Shown here one piece after another: positions 1 to 7,379 of a stretch of DNA of 41,964 nucleotides (its first letter is position 1; every line of letters starts with the position of its first letter). The stretch covers positions 1-41,964 of the forward strand of contig CAYRNW010000022.1 of assembly GCA_964425745.1 (NCBI GenBank). Reading direction: 5' to 3'. Under the pieces are notes generated by a model. That model had not been told where the DNA came from. It saw only the letters and a program-made list of their open reading frames with translations, and searched no databases. A program made the translations under genes and the position numbers. The stretch comes from CALCNS01 sp964425745 (GTDB lineage Bacteria; Bacillota; JAAYKD01).

Positions 1-7
1 TAACAAG

Positions 8-81
8 AAGAACGCTGCTTCTCCGTTTTGAGACACAGCGTTCTTTGACAGTCTGCAAGCTCCCCGAAAGGGGAGCTTTTT
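8..81 (+). terminator. Tandem terminator hairpins of an upstream gene
   Basis: Two hairpins are visible. The first pairs 8-17 with 36-45 around an 18-base loop and has only a short T stretch. The second pairs 57-65 with 70-78 (9 perfect base pairs, GAAA loop) and runs into a T tract, the form of a strong intrinsic terminator. They most likely end a plus-strand gene lying before the window and insulate the pst genes. Confidence 0.75.
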
Positions 82-90
82 GCGCATCGG

Positions 91-158
91 ATTTCGCATT
101 AGGGGTCTGACCCCACGTTTAAATACTTCGCAGTAGGGGTCAGACCCCTCTGCGAAAT
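91..158. repeat. REP-like palindrome pair (GGGGTCAGACCCC type)
   Basis: Two copies of a 13-base near-palindrome, GGGGTCTGACCCC (102-114) and GGGGTCAGACCCC (136-148), are exact reverse complements of each other. They are flanked by an outer inverted repeat, ATTTCGCA at 91-98 and TGCGAAAT at 151-158. The whole 68-base unit is therefore an inverted pair of the type called REP/BIME. Motifs of this GGGGTCAGACCCC type are, from general knowledge, often associated with IS200-like (Y1) REP-associated transposases; no such transposase gene is seen in this window. Confidence 0.7.
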
Positions 159-166
159 TGAGAGAA

Positions 167-243
167 TTTACATAATGCAGAGCGAAGAGTTAACATGCAG
201 TTAACCTAAGCATATTGCTAAAAAATCAGCCTCGCGGTATCAT
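167..243 (+). promoter_or_regulatory. pstC promoter with PhoP-type boxes
   Basis: TTTACA (167-172), TTAACA (190-195) and TTAACC (201-206) lie 23 and 11 bases apart, matching the roughly 11-base period of Bacillota PhoP boxes (TT(A/T)ACA direct repeats). Directly downstream is a weak -35 (TTGCTA, 215-220), a 17-base spacer and a -10 (TATCAT, 238-243). Activator sites just upstream of a poor -35 fit phosphate-starvation activation. The PhoP encoded at 30760-31434 is the obvious candidate regulator. The boxes are seen; binding is inferred. Confidence 0.6.
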
Positions 244-297
244 AATATCAGATAAAACAATCGGTTAAGACATGATTTTTGCGAAGGAGGTGAGCCC

Positions 298-1206
298 ATG
301 ATCTTAATCAATAAAGATAAAATGAAAGAGACAAAATCGGAATTAGTAGTGCATTCCCTGCTGTTGGCAGCCGCCGTGCTCTCGGTTTTCATAACCTTGG
401 GTATCATCTTGTCGTTGCTTCTCAATACCTTCTCTTTCTTCCAAGAGGTTTCGATTTTTGAATTTCTGACCGGGAAAGAATGGACTCCGCTTTTTGCAAA
501 TCCACAATATGGCGTGTTGCCGCTAATCACCGGCACACTGACCGTCACACTCGTAGCGGCCTTCATCGCTATCCCACTGGGTTTAGCCAGTGCCATTTTC
601 CTGAGCGAATACTCACCCCCTTCTTTGAGAAAAATCTTAAAACCAGTTCTGGAGATTCTGGCAGGGGTTCCATCGATTGTCTATGGATACTTCGCTTTGA
701 ATTTGATCACACCGCTTCTGCAAAAACTGATTCCTGGCACTGAAATTTATAATGCCGCCAGCGCTGGTATTGCCATGGGAATCATGATTATGCCGTTGGT
801 AAGTTCACTCAGCGAAGATGCCTTGAGTTCAGTTCCATTAGGGATGAAACATGGTGGCTATGCACTAGGTGCAACAAAATTGGAAGTGGTTAAAAGTATT
901 TCTTTACCCTATGCCTTTTCCGGAATCGTTTCCTCGTTTGTTTTAGCAATTTCCAGAGCAATCGGAGAAACCATGATCGTCACCGTAGCAGCCGGAGCAA
1001 GGCCAACCTTGACCTTGAATCCACTGGGCAGTGTGCAGACCCTAACAGCCTTTATTGCACAAGCCAGCCAGGGCGATAATGCTCACGGAACCACCAGTTA
1101 TTACGCCTTGTATGCGGTGGGAATGCTCTTGTTCTTGATCACTTTTTCGATGAACTTCTACGCACATCGCATTATTCAGCGTAAGAAGGAGGAACTTGTA
1201 GCATGA
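298..1206 (+). CDS. pstC: Phosphate ABC transporter permease PstC
   Basis: One of the two membrane permeases of the high-affinity phosphate importer PstSCAB; it forms the transmembrane channel with PstA. The 302-residue protein has an N-terminal hydrophobic segment (about residues 20-45) and the binding-protein-dependent permease domain, with the EAA-type cytoplasmic loop at GGYALGATKLEVV that contacts the PstB ATPase. Length is normal for the family. The start is set by an AAGGAGGTG ribosome binding site 7 bases before the ATG. The stop overlaps the pstA start by 4 bases, indicating translational coupling. pstC leads the operon here, whereas pstS usually does. Assignment is secure from family-wide motifs and from the neighbours. 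Confidence 0.95.
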   Translation: MILINKDKMKETKSELVVHSLLLAAAVLSVFITLGIILSLLLNTFSFFQEVSIFEFLTGKEWTPLFANPQYGVLPLITGTLTVTLVAAFIAIPLGLASAIFLSEYSPPSLRKILKPVLEILAGVPSIVYGYFALNLITPLLQKLIPGTEIYNAASAGIAMGIMIMPLVSSLSEDALSSVPLGMKHGGYALGATKLEVVKSISLPYAFSGIVSSFVLAISRAIGETMIVTVAAGARPTLTLNPLGSVQTLTAFIAQASQGDNAHGTTSYYALYAVGMLLFLITFSMNFYAHRIIQRKKEELVA

Positions 1207-2069
1207 GAAACAACTTTGACTACAATAAGAGACGACAACTCGTCAACAAGATTGCTCACATCCTTTTCGCCGGAGCTTCGTTTGTAAGCATATTGGTCCT
1301 GTTAATCTTGTTATCAGATTTAGTACTGCGAGGAACAAAATACATCAATCTGGAGTTCTTCACCAATTTCCCCTCTAGATTCGCTTCAAAATCAGGGATT
1401 TTGCCTGCTATGGTTGGTAGCTTGTGGTTGGTCGTTTTGACTGCTGCAATTTCTATTCCGGTTTCTGTCGCGGCTGCTGTTTATTTGGAAGAGTATGCCA
1501 TGGATAATCGCTTTACGCGCTTCATTAAAATCAACATTTCCAATTTGGCGGGTGTCCCCTCCATTGTTTACGGCATCTTGGGGTTATCCTTTTTTGTAAG
1601 AACATTGGGGTTAGGGCGAAGTATCCTTTCAGGAGCGTTGACCATGTCCTTGCTGATTATGCCAATCATGATTGTTGCCTCCCAAGAAGCCATTCGCATG
1701 ATTCCCAATTCCCTGCGCGAAGGATCTTACGCGTTAGGCGCTTCCAAATGGAAAACCGTGAAAGGCATCGTCGTGCCTGGGGCATTGCCGGGCATTATGA
1801 CCGGAATCATTCTTGCAATTTCCAGGGCCTTGGGAGAATCAGCTCCGCTACTTTTAGTAGGTGCTTTTAGCTTTGTCAGCACTCTACCAAAGAGCCCGAT
1901 GGATTCGTTCATCGTCATGCCGATACAGATATATACCTGGATGAGCAAACCCAGTGCCGATTTTAAAGATGTCACGGCTGCAGCAATTCTAGTCCTTATG
2001 GTTCTACTGCTAACTCTTAACATGACAGCAATTGTCATTCGAAATAAATTCCACCAAACCTATGAATAA
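1203..2069 (+). CDS. pstA: Phosphate ABC transporter permease PstA
   Basis: Second membrane permease of the phosphate importer, pairing with PstC. The 288-residue protein has an N-terminal membrane segment (about residues 18-43) followed by the permease domain. The ATPase-contact loop is GSYALGASKWKTV, closely matching the corresponding loop of PstC. It ends with a final transmembrane helix (about 258-278). Start ATG overlaps the pstC stop (ATGA). The next gene is pstS after 67 bases, with no terminator between. The operon lacks pstB, which lies on the minus strand at 32084. Confidence 0.95.
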   Translation: MRNNFDYNKRRQLVNKIAHILFAGASFVSILVLLILLSDLVLRGTKYINLEFFTNFPSRFASKSGILPAMVGSLWLVVLTAAISIPVSVAAAVYLEEYAMDNRFTRFIKINISNLAGVPSIVYGILGLSFFVRTLGLGRSILSGALTMSLLIMPIMIVASQEAIRMIPNSLREGSYALGASKWKTVKGIVVPGALPGIMTGIILAISRALGESAPLLLVGAFSFVSTLPKSPMDSFIVMPIQIYTWMSKPSADFKDVTAAAILVLMVLLLTLNMTAIVIRNKFHQTYE

Positions 2070-2136
2070 ACCAAAACGGAAAATTTAGATTCCGATTGGA
2101 TAAAAAAACGTATTTGAAAAAAGAAAGGGGATTCTT

Positions 2137-3096
2137 ATGAAAAGAACACTTAGCAAAAAATGGATATCTACAATTCTCGTCCTCATGGTAGCGGTTTTAA
2201 CCCTCACTGCCTGTAACACTCCCGCACCAGCTCCAACTCCGGACCCGACTCCTGCCCCCGCCAAATTGAGTGGTGAAATCATTATCGATGGTTCCAGTAC
2301 CGTTTTCCCAATTACAGAAGCGATTGCTGAAGAATTCAGAAAAATCAACCCCGATGTCAACATTTCTATTGGTGTCTCCGGAACCGGTGGTGGTTTCAAG
2401 AAATTCACTATTGGTGAAACCGATATCAGCAATGCTTCCCGCCCGATCAAAGAAAGCGAAGCTGCTATTGCCGAAGAAAACAAGATCGATTATGTCGAAC
2501 TCAAAGTAGCGTACGACGGATTATCGGTCATGGTCAATAAAGCAAATGACTTTGTGGACACCTTAACCGTAGAAGAACTCAATAATATTTGGAAACCCGA
2601 TTCCACCGTGGTCACTTGGCAAGATGTGCGCGCGGAATGGCCCGACGAACCAATCAAACTCTATGCACCAGGAACCGACTCCGGAACCTTTGACTATTTC
2701 ACGGAAGAAATCAATGGTGGAACAGGCGTCATTCGCACCGATTTCACGCCCAGTGAAGATGACAATGTCTTAGTCCAAGGAATTGCCGGCGACAAATACT
2801 CATTAGGATTCTTCGGCTATGCCTACTATATTGAAAACACCGACAAACTCAAAATCGTCAAAATCGATGCCGGTGAAGGTGCAGTGGAACCCACCTTTGA
2901 GACCATTAAAGATGGCAGCTACTCTCCGCTTTCTCGTCCGATCTTCATGTATGTGACTGAAGAAGCTCTTGCCAAAGAACATGTAATGGCGTTTGTGGAA
3001 TACTTCTTGACCGATGGTACCGAACTAGTTTCCGAAGTGGGTTATGTGCCCCTGGAAGAAGCCATTTATACCGAAGAGTTAGCAAAACTTAAGTAA
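2137..3096 (+). CDS. pstS: Phosphate-binding lipoprotein PstS
   Basis: Extracellular phosphate-binding component of the Pst importer, anchored to the membrane by a lipid. Residues 1-25 form a signal peptide ending in the lipobox LTAC, with Cys26 as the lipidation site. A Pro/Thr/Ala-rich spacer follows (about 28-42), then the PBP-like domain beginning GEIIIDGSSTVFP. The phosphate-loop signatures DGSSTVFP, SGTGGGFKKF and GTDSGTFDYF are all present. The 319-residue length is typical. The ribosome binding site is AAAGGGG, 6 bases before the ATG. Position after pstC-pstA is unusual, since pstS normally leads. No clear T-tailed terminator follows; REP-like hairpins start 15 bases after the stop. 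Confidence 0.95.
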   Translation: MKRTLSKKWISTILVLMVAVLTLTACNTPAPAPTPDPTPAPAKLSGEIIIDGSSTVFPITEAIAEEFRKINPDVNISIGVSGTGGGFKKFTIGETDISNASRPIKESEAAIAEENKIDYVELKVAYDGLSVMVNKANDFVDTLTVEELNNIWKPDSTVVTWQDVRAEWPDEPIKLYAPGTDSGTFDYFTEEINGGTGVIRTDFTPSEDDNVLVQGIAGDKYSLGFFGYAYYIENTDKLKIVKIDAGEGAVEPTFETIKDGSYSPLSRPIFMYVTEEALAKEHVMAFVEYFLTDGTELVSEVGYVPLEEAIYTEELAKLK

Positions 3097-3110
3097 GCAA
3101 CCTTTTGTAA

Positions 3111-3181
3111 GGGGACGGTTCTCTCGTGAGAGAACCGTCCCCTCTTAAATTTCAAGGTGGGGACTGTCCCCACCTTGAAAT
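3111..3181. repeat. Two adjacent long palindromes (REP-like, GGGGACGGTTCTC family)
   Basis: Hairpin 1 (3111-3142) is a 15-base arm beginning GGGGACGGTTCTC followed by its exact complement with a 2-base centre. Hairpin 2 (3149-3181) has 16-base arms (ATTTCAAGGTGGGGAC) around a single base. The first arm recurs exactly at 26039-26053 and 26109-26123, so this is a dispersed family. Neither hairpin has a T tail, but either could slow or end transcription after pstS. Confidence 0.75.
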
Positions 3182-3260
3182 CGGGGAGGATTTGGGAGGT
3201 GAAATCTTTAATATTAAGGCATCACCCAATCCCCGCACAATTTCACTTGGAGGAGTCAAT

Positions 3261-4322
3261 ATGCAAATCGACGAACGCACGATTATGTTCTCCCGCATCA
3301 GCCGAAAACCCGGCACACCGGCTTATGATGATTATTACCGCGAGCACCCCGAGCACAAAGAATTTGACGACTCCCTGCGCGCGCTTCCCGGCATGACCGA
3401 GCCCGGCCGCACCATGTATGACCCCATCAACAGCCCCATAGTCGACGCCACCTTCCAATTTGTTGCTGATTTGCGCCCTCTCGTAGAAGGCCCAGCCGCA
3501 GCACCGCAAAAAGCCGAAGCTTCACCCGAAACCTTCACCAAGCGCATCAAAGGTCTGGCCGCCCATTATGGCGCAGTCCTTTGCGGCATTACTCCCATGG
3601 ATCCGGCCTATTATTATAGCCATCGAGGCCGTATGGACACCAATTACGGCGAGGAAGTTGTGCCCAAACATCCCTTTACCATTGTTTTTGCCGTGGAAAT
3701 GGATAGCGAACTCATCAACACCGCTCCCCGCCTAACCCAAAGCCTCGCCTCCACCAAAGGTTATGTAGAGGGCGCAGTTGTCGGTTCGATTTTAACCTAT
3801 TACATCAAAAGCCTCGGGTATGAGGCCCGCAATCACATGGATGGCAATTACTTAGCCGTCATGCCCCTTGCCGCCCAAGCAGCCGGCTTAGGCGACATTG
3901 GTCGGCACGGCTTGCTAATCAACCCCATCTACGGATCGCGCTTGCGCTTAGGAGCAGTTACCACCGATCTTCCCCTTCTCACCGACGCACCTTCTAACTT
4001 CAAAGTCGAACCCTTCTGCCTTATCTGTGAGAAATGCGTCAGGACCTGCCATGCTCAAGCCATTCCTGCCGGAGAACCCAAAGAGATCCACGGTGTCAAA
4101 CGTTGGCAGATTAACCAAGAGCAATGCTTCGCCAAATGGCTCACCTTAGGCACCGATTGCGGCATCTGCATTGCTGCCTGCCCCTTCAGTTCTAATCTAC
4201 CCACCGACTTGGTGCAAGCCTATATAGATGACCCCACCCAAGCCGAAGCCCTACTGCGAGACCACGAGTCGCGTTACCCTATTCGGCCTTTCCAAAAAGA
4301 TATTCCTGATTGGCTCAAATAA
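3261..4322 (+). CDS. Reductive-dehalogenase-like 4Fe-4S protein, cytosolic
   Basis: A 353-residue protein resembling the catalytic part of reductive dehalogenases and, more distantly, the epoxyqueuosine reductase QueG family. Residues about 95-240 carry the alpha/beta region with SLGYEAR and AAGLGDIGRHGLL, typical of those families. Two 4Fe-4S motifs follow: Cys253, 256, 259, 263 and Cys289, 300, 303, 307. There is no twin-arginine signal and no membrane segment, so it should be cytosolic, unlike respiratory dehalogenases; no rdhB-like anchor gene is adjacent. The start at 3261 follows GGAGGAG; an upstream in-frame GTG at 3126 lies inside a repeat hairpin and is rejected. It precedes a gamma-carbonic-anhydrase-like gene by 17 bases. 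Substrate and cobamide dependence cannot be told from sequence. Confidence 0.75.
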   Translation: MQIDERTIMFSRISRKPGTPAYDDYYREHPEHKEFDDSLRALPGMTEPGRTMYDPINSPIVDATFQFVADLRPLVEGPAAAPQKAEASPETFTKRIKGLAAHYGAVLCGITPMDPAYYYSHRGRMDTNYGEEVVPKHPFTIVFAVEMDSELINTAPRLTQSLASTKGYVEGAVVGSILTYYIKSLGYEARNHMDGNYLAVMPLAAQAAGLGDIGRHGLLINPIYGSRLRLGAVTTDLPLLTDAPSNFKVEPFCLICEKCVRTCHAQAIPAGEPKEIHGVKRWQINQEQCFAKWLTLGTDCGICIAACPFSSNLPTDLVQAYIDDPTQAEALLRDHESRYPIRPFQKDIPDWLK

Positions 4323-4339
4323 TCAACGGAGGAGATTCC

Positions 4340-4876
4340 ATGGCAAAATTAATCACTTTTCAAGGATATACCCCTAAGCTTCACCCCAATACCTTTGTAG
4401 CCGATGGTGCCAAACTGATCGGTAACCTTGAATTGGCCGAAGGCGCAAGTGTCTGGTACAATTGCGTGCTTCGCGCCGATGTCAATGCGGTTCGGATCGG
4501 GCGTTTCAGTAACATTCAAGACAACTCCACCATCCATGAAGAAAGTCCCCGCGCCGGGCACAATGATTCCGGCCACCCAACCATACTTGGAGATTATGTC
4601 ACCGTTGGACATGGATGCATTTTGCATGCCTGCACCATTGAGGACTATTGTTTAATCGGCATGGGTGCCATTATTTTAGACGGAGCCATAATCGGCAAAG
4701 GATCCATTGTCGGAGCTGGAGCGGTTGTAACCAAGGGCACCGTCATCCCGCCCTTCTCGGTCGTACTTGGCACCCCAGGCAAAGTGGTGAAAACCATGCC
4801 CGAGACTACCATAACCGAGCGTCAAGAACATGCGGAGCATTATTGGCAGTTGGCGCAACTGCATAAGGGAGAATAA
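4340..4876 (+). CDS. Gamma-carbonic anhydrase-like hexapeptide-repeat protein
   Basis: A 178-residue left-handed beta-helix protein of the gamma-carbonic anhydrase/YrdA/PaaY group. Hexapeptide-type repeats cover about residues 18-150. The three metal-ligand histidines are present: His66 (in NSTIH), His91 and His96 (in VGHGCILH). The C-terminal tail carries the family motif GTPGKVVK. Function may be zinc- or iron-dependent CO2 hydration or a related thioesterase-like role; family members are often not active carbonic anhydrases. Start ATG 4340 follows GGAGGAG; an earlier in-frame start overlapping the previous gene lacks a ribosome binding site. It probably shares an mRNA with the gene at 3261. 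Confidence 0.85.
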   Translation: MAKLITFQGYTPKLHPNTFVADGAKLIGNLELAEGASVWYNCVLRADVNAVRIGRFSNIQDNSTIHEESPRAGHNDSGHPTILGDYVTVGHGCILHACTIEDYCLIGMGAIILDGAIIGKGSIVGAGAVVTKGTVIPPFSVVLGTPGKVVKTMPETTITERQEHAEHYWQLAQLHKGE

Positions 4877-4883
4877 ATTTTTT

Positions 4884-4959
4884 TATAACACTATTGACAA
4901 GCAACTGTATCGGTCTTATAATACACTTAAGAACTGTGTTATAGGATAGGTACAGTTGC
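4884..4959 (+). promoter_or_regulatory. Consensus promoter embedded in interlocking inverted repeats
   Basis: A perfect promoter is visible: TTGACA (4894-4899), 17-base spacer, TATAAT (4917-4922). Around it lie two interlocked inverted repeats: TATAACAC (4884-4891) with GTGTTATA (4936-4943), and GCAACTGTA (4901-4909) with TACAGTTGC (4951-4959). The order is A-B-A'-B'. The hexamer AACTGT occurs at 4903 and 4932 and inverted at 4952. A consensus promoter covered by dyads next to a GntR gene strongly suggests autorepression by the product of 5003-5386. The promoter is seen; operator identity is inferred. Confidence 0.7.
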
Positions 4960-5002
4960 TTTGTTTTTACATTTCTCCTAAATCAAAAAAAGGGGTGATC
5001 AC

Positions 5003-5386
5003 GTGATTTCTTTTGAACAATTCATCATGGAAGACGGGATCCCCATCTATATGCAGATTCTCCTCTTTGTCAAGCGTGGTATCGTGGCTGGAAAGATTCG
5101 ACATGACGACGAGCTGCCCTCAAGACGAATGCTATCTGCTTTGTTGGGAGTTAACCCCAATACGGTGCAAAAGGCGTATAAGTTGCTTGAAGACGAAGGA
5201 CTAATCCGCTCCCAAACAGGTGCCGCTTCCACCATGTGTTTGGACGAAAACAAGATAGAATTCGTGCGCCGTGACCTGCTGGAAAGCGACACCCGCAATG
5301 TGATTCGAGCCATGCGGCAAATGGGCATTACCCAGAAACAAGCTTTAAGTCTGATTGAGCGCTACTGGAACGAGGTGGAGTCATGA
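5003..5386 (+). CDS. GntR-family (YtrA subfamily) transcriptional repressor
   Basis: A 127-residue DNA-binding regulator. Residues about 12-78 form the GntR winged helix-turn-helix, including LPSRRMLSALLGVNPNTVQ and KLLEDEGLI. The C-terminal part is short and helical, with no effector domain, as in the YtrA subfamily that controls adjacent ABC transporters. The start codon is GTG, 5 bases after AGGGGTG. The stop overlaps the next start (ATGA). It is first in a four-gene operon with two membrane proteins and an ATPase, and probably represses its own promoter at 4894-4922. In Bacillus the related ytr operon responds to cell-wall-active antibiotics; the inducer here is unknown. Confidence 0.9.
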   Translation: MISFEQFIMEDGIPIYMQILLFVKRGIVAGKIRHDDELPSRRMLSALLGVNPNTVQKAYKLLEDEGLIRSQTGAASTMCLDENKIEFVRRDLLESDTRNVIRAMRQMGITQKQALSLIERYWNEVES

Positions 5387-6108
5387 AGAAAGATCTGTCG
5401 GTAATTATCCTAATTGTGCGCAATTCATTTTGGCGGGTTCTACTAGCAATTCTTATGATAATCATAATCGATGGGGTGTTTCTTTTCGCGGATCTGGACC
5501 TGCAGAACGGTTGGTCAATTAGCTTAGAAGAATTGTTGAAAAATAGGCCTTTACTTGCGGGTTTGTCGTCTGCTCTGTTTTGGCTCACATACTCAGTAAC
5601 CAAGTTCGGTAGCGATAAAATCAGCAAGGAGTATTACACACTTTTGCGTTTGCAGATATCTGAGGGTAAGATTTGGTTTTGGCAAGCTTTATATCATACC
5701 TTTTGTTACTTGTTTTTATTTGTGGCGGAGATCGCCATCTTTCTGTTCTTGAGACGGTACTATGTATCAACAAGCCCGGTTGAAGCATTTGGTTTATCAA
5801 CGGTGCTCAAGGTATTTTCCACTAATCATTATCTGCAAAATCTCATACCCTACCATAATCCTTTGCGCTGGTTTAGAAACATGATGATTGTGGTTGGGTT
5901 GGGCATCACATCGGCAACAGAGCCGTTTGCAAAGAGAAGAGGAATCATTGAATATTTAGCTTATCCCCAATTGTTGCTAACCTTAATTGTTTTTAATATA
6001 GACCTTAGGTTTTGGTTATTCGATCTGCTGGTGATTCTCTTATCGGGATTTTGGGCAGTGAAAGCTATGGTCTATGTGAAGAAGGGAGTTGGAAAAATTG
6101 ATTCATAG
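5383..6108 (+). CDS. Membrane protein of a YtrA-linked ABC transporter
   Basis: A 241-residue integral membrane protein with about six hydrophobic segments (roughly residues 5-27, 62-82, 93-125, 163-180, 195-212 and 216-233). No catalytic motif is recognised. It is translationally coupled to the GntR gene (4-base overlap) and lies in the same transcription unit as the ABC ATPase at 6595. It is most likely one of two permease subunits of an ABC-2-like exporter. The assignment rests on topology and context; its sequence alone does not name the family. Confidence 0.7.
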   Translation: MKKDLSVIILIVRNSFWRVLLAILMIIIIDGVFLFADLDLQNGWSISLEELLKNRPLLAGLSSALFWLTYSVTKFGSDKISKEYYTLLRLQISEGKIWFWQALYHTFCYLFLFVAEIAIFLFLRRYYVSTSPVEAFGLSTVLKVFSTNHYLQNLIPYHNPLRWFRNMMIVVGLGITSATEPFAKRRGIIEYLAYPQLLLTLIVFNIDLRFWLFDLLVILLSGFWAVKAMVYVKKGVGKIDS

Positions 6109-6598
6109 ATTGGAACGCTATTCTCCTCCCGGATATGATGTCAGAACAGAAATAAGTTATTTTTCAGGAATCTTTTTTGTAATACTCTTTTTGATTTTTA
6201 TATTTTATCAGCGTTTCCAGGAAGCGTTTGAACTACTGTTCGGTTATGAAGACGGAATCAAGGTTTTACTTCCGAATGTTCTAATGCCCACTTTTAAGTC
6301 TTTGGATGAAATATCGTTTAGCGAATTTCTATTCGTATCATTATTTGGTTTTCGCTTAATTCGATATCGGTATCGGTATTTTAATGTCGAAACGAAAAGC
6401 GGTTATGTGATGTTGCGTTTACCTCGAAGATTCGAGTACCATAAACGCTGCTGGGTGATTCCGGTAGCATGGATGACATTAAGCTACCTTCTCTTCTTCT
6501 TAATAAAAGTACTTTCTTTTATCTACTATAAAAACATGGTCCCCCTCTCCGCCTGGCCTCCGGGTCAGAGTATGAATCTTTGGAGCGTGATCCTATGA
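6098..6598 (+). CDS. Second membrane protein of the YtrA-linked ABC transporter
   Basis: A membrane protein of about 166 residues with a clear N-terminal transmembrane helix (about 18-38) and hydrophobic stretches at about 82-98 and 122-150. The middle contains the basic, aromatic stretch RLIRYRYRYF. The start is uncertain: TTG at 6098 lies 9 bases after GAAGGGAG and is preferred; TTG at 6089 is directly adjacent to that site. No ATG is suitable. It overlaps the end of the previous gene and its stop overlaps the ATG of the ATPase gene. It was not recognised beyond being a probable transporter subunit. Confidence 0.65.
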   Translation: MIHRLERYSPPGYDVRTEISYFSGIFFVILFLIFIFYQRFQEAFELLFGYEDGIKVLLPNVLMPTFKSLDEISFSEFLFVSLFGFRLIRYRYRYFNVETKSGYVMLRLPRRFEYHKRCWVIPVAWMTLSYLLFFLIKVLSFIYYKNMVPLSAWPPGQSMNLWSVIL

Positions 6599-7320
6599 TC
6601 GAACTGAAGAGAGTCAAGAAATACTATGACGATACGCTAGCTTTGCGTGATATCAATCTACAGCTTCCACGTGGCGAAATTGTGGGGCTCTTTGGCGAAA
6701 ATGGTGCAGGGAAGACCACCCTGATGAAATGCATTTTGAATTTTATTGAATTCCAAGGTTCCATCACATTGGACGGCGAGCCCATAACCACAAAAAATAT
6801 CGCTCAACTCTCCTTTGCCACCTCTGAACACTCCTTCTTCCCCAATTTATCTCCGGCAGCACATCGCGATTTCTACCGTATGCATTTTCCTAAATTCTCG
6901 CAAAAACGTTATCAGGGGCTCATGGAGTTCTTTGAACTACCCATGGGAACGGCCTTAAAGAAATTCTCCACCGGTCAAAAAAATCAATTCGAGGTGATCA
7001 TGGCATTGAGTCAAGGGGCGGATTACATTCTCATGGATGAACCCTTCGCCGGCAACGATATCTTCAACCGCGAAGATTTCTACAAGGTGCTCTTGGGTAT
7101 TTTGGAACCCCACGAAACCATTCTACTGTCAACTCACTTAATCGAAGAAGTCGCAGGTTTTATCGGCCGGGCGGTATTGCTCCGCAAAGGAGCTATTGTA
7201 GGAGATGTCTCCCTGATGCAGTTGGAAGAAGAGGGTAAAGACCTGGTATCGTACATCAAAGACACGTATCATTATAAAGCTGACCGGGTCAGCAAAGCCT
7301 TGCAAGATTTAACCGAATAG
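6595..7320 (+). CDS. ABC transporter ATP-binding protein (YtrB-like)
   Basis: A 241-residue nucleotide-binding subunit that powers the transporter formed with the two preceding membrane proteins. Walker A is GENGAGKT (residues 34-41). The signature is FSTGQKNQ (124-131), a variant of LSGGQ that is usual in small ABC-2 exporters. Walker B is YILMDEP (144-150), with the switch histidine in LLSTHLIEE. The ATG at 6595 overlaps the previous stop (ATGA), and GGAG lies 9 bases upstream. A TTG at 6580 would add five residues and is less likely. The operon ends at the terminator at 7332. Confidence 0.9.
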   Translation: MIELKRVKKYYDDTLALRDINLQLPRGEIVGLFGENGAGKTTLMKCILNFIEFQGSITLDGEPITTKNIAQLSFATSEHSFFPNLSPAAHRDFYRMHFPKFSQKRYQGLMEFFELPMGTALKKFSTGQKNQFEVIMALSQGADYILMDEPFAGNDIFNREDFYKVLLGILEPHETILLSTHLIEEVAGFIGRAVLLRKGAIVGDVSLMQLEEEGKDLVSYIKDTYHYKADRVSKALQDLTE

Positions 7321-7331
7321 GTCAAAATAAG

Positions 7332-7363
7332 AGGAGCGTCTCAAATTCGAGACGCTCCTTTTA
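7332..7363 (+). terminator. Intrinsic terminator after the ABC operon
   Basis: An 11-base-pair stem (AGGAGCGTCTC at 7332-7342 with 7349-7359) around a 6-base loop, followed by TTTT. It ends the plus-strand GntR/ABC operon. The same hairpin lies 17 bases after the end of the minus-strand giant gene and may serve it too, although the T run on that side is broken. Confidence 0.85.
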
Positions 7364-7379
7364 TGATACTAGGTTGGGT

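Noticed and set aside
3126..3260. N-terminal extension of the reductive-dehalogenase-like gene starting at GTG 3126
   Set aside because: The start codon and most of the extension fall in two palindromic hairpins; GGAGGAG lies before ATG 3261.
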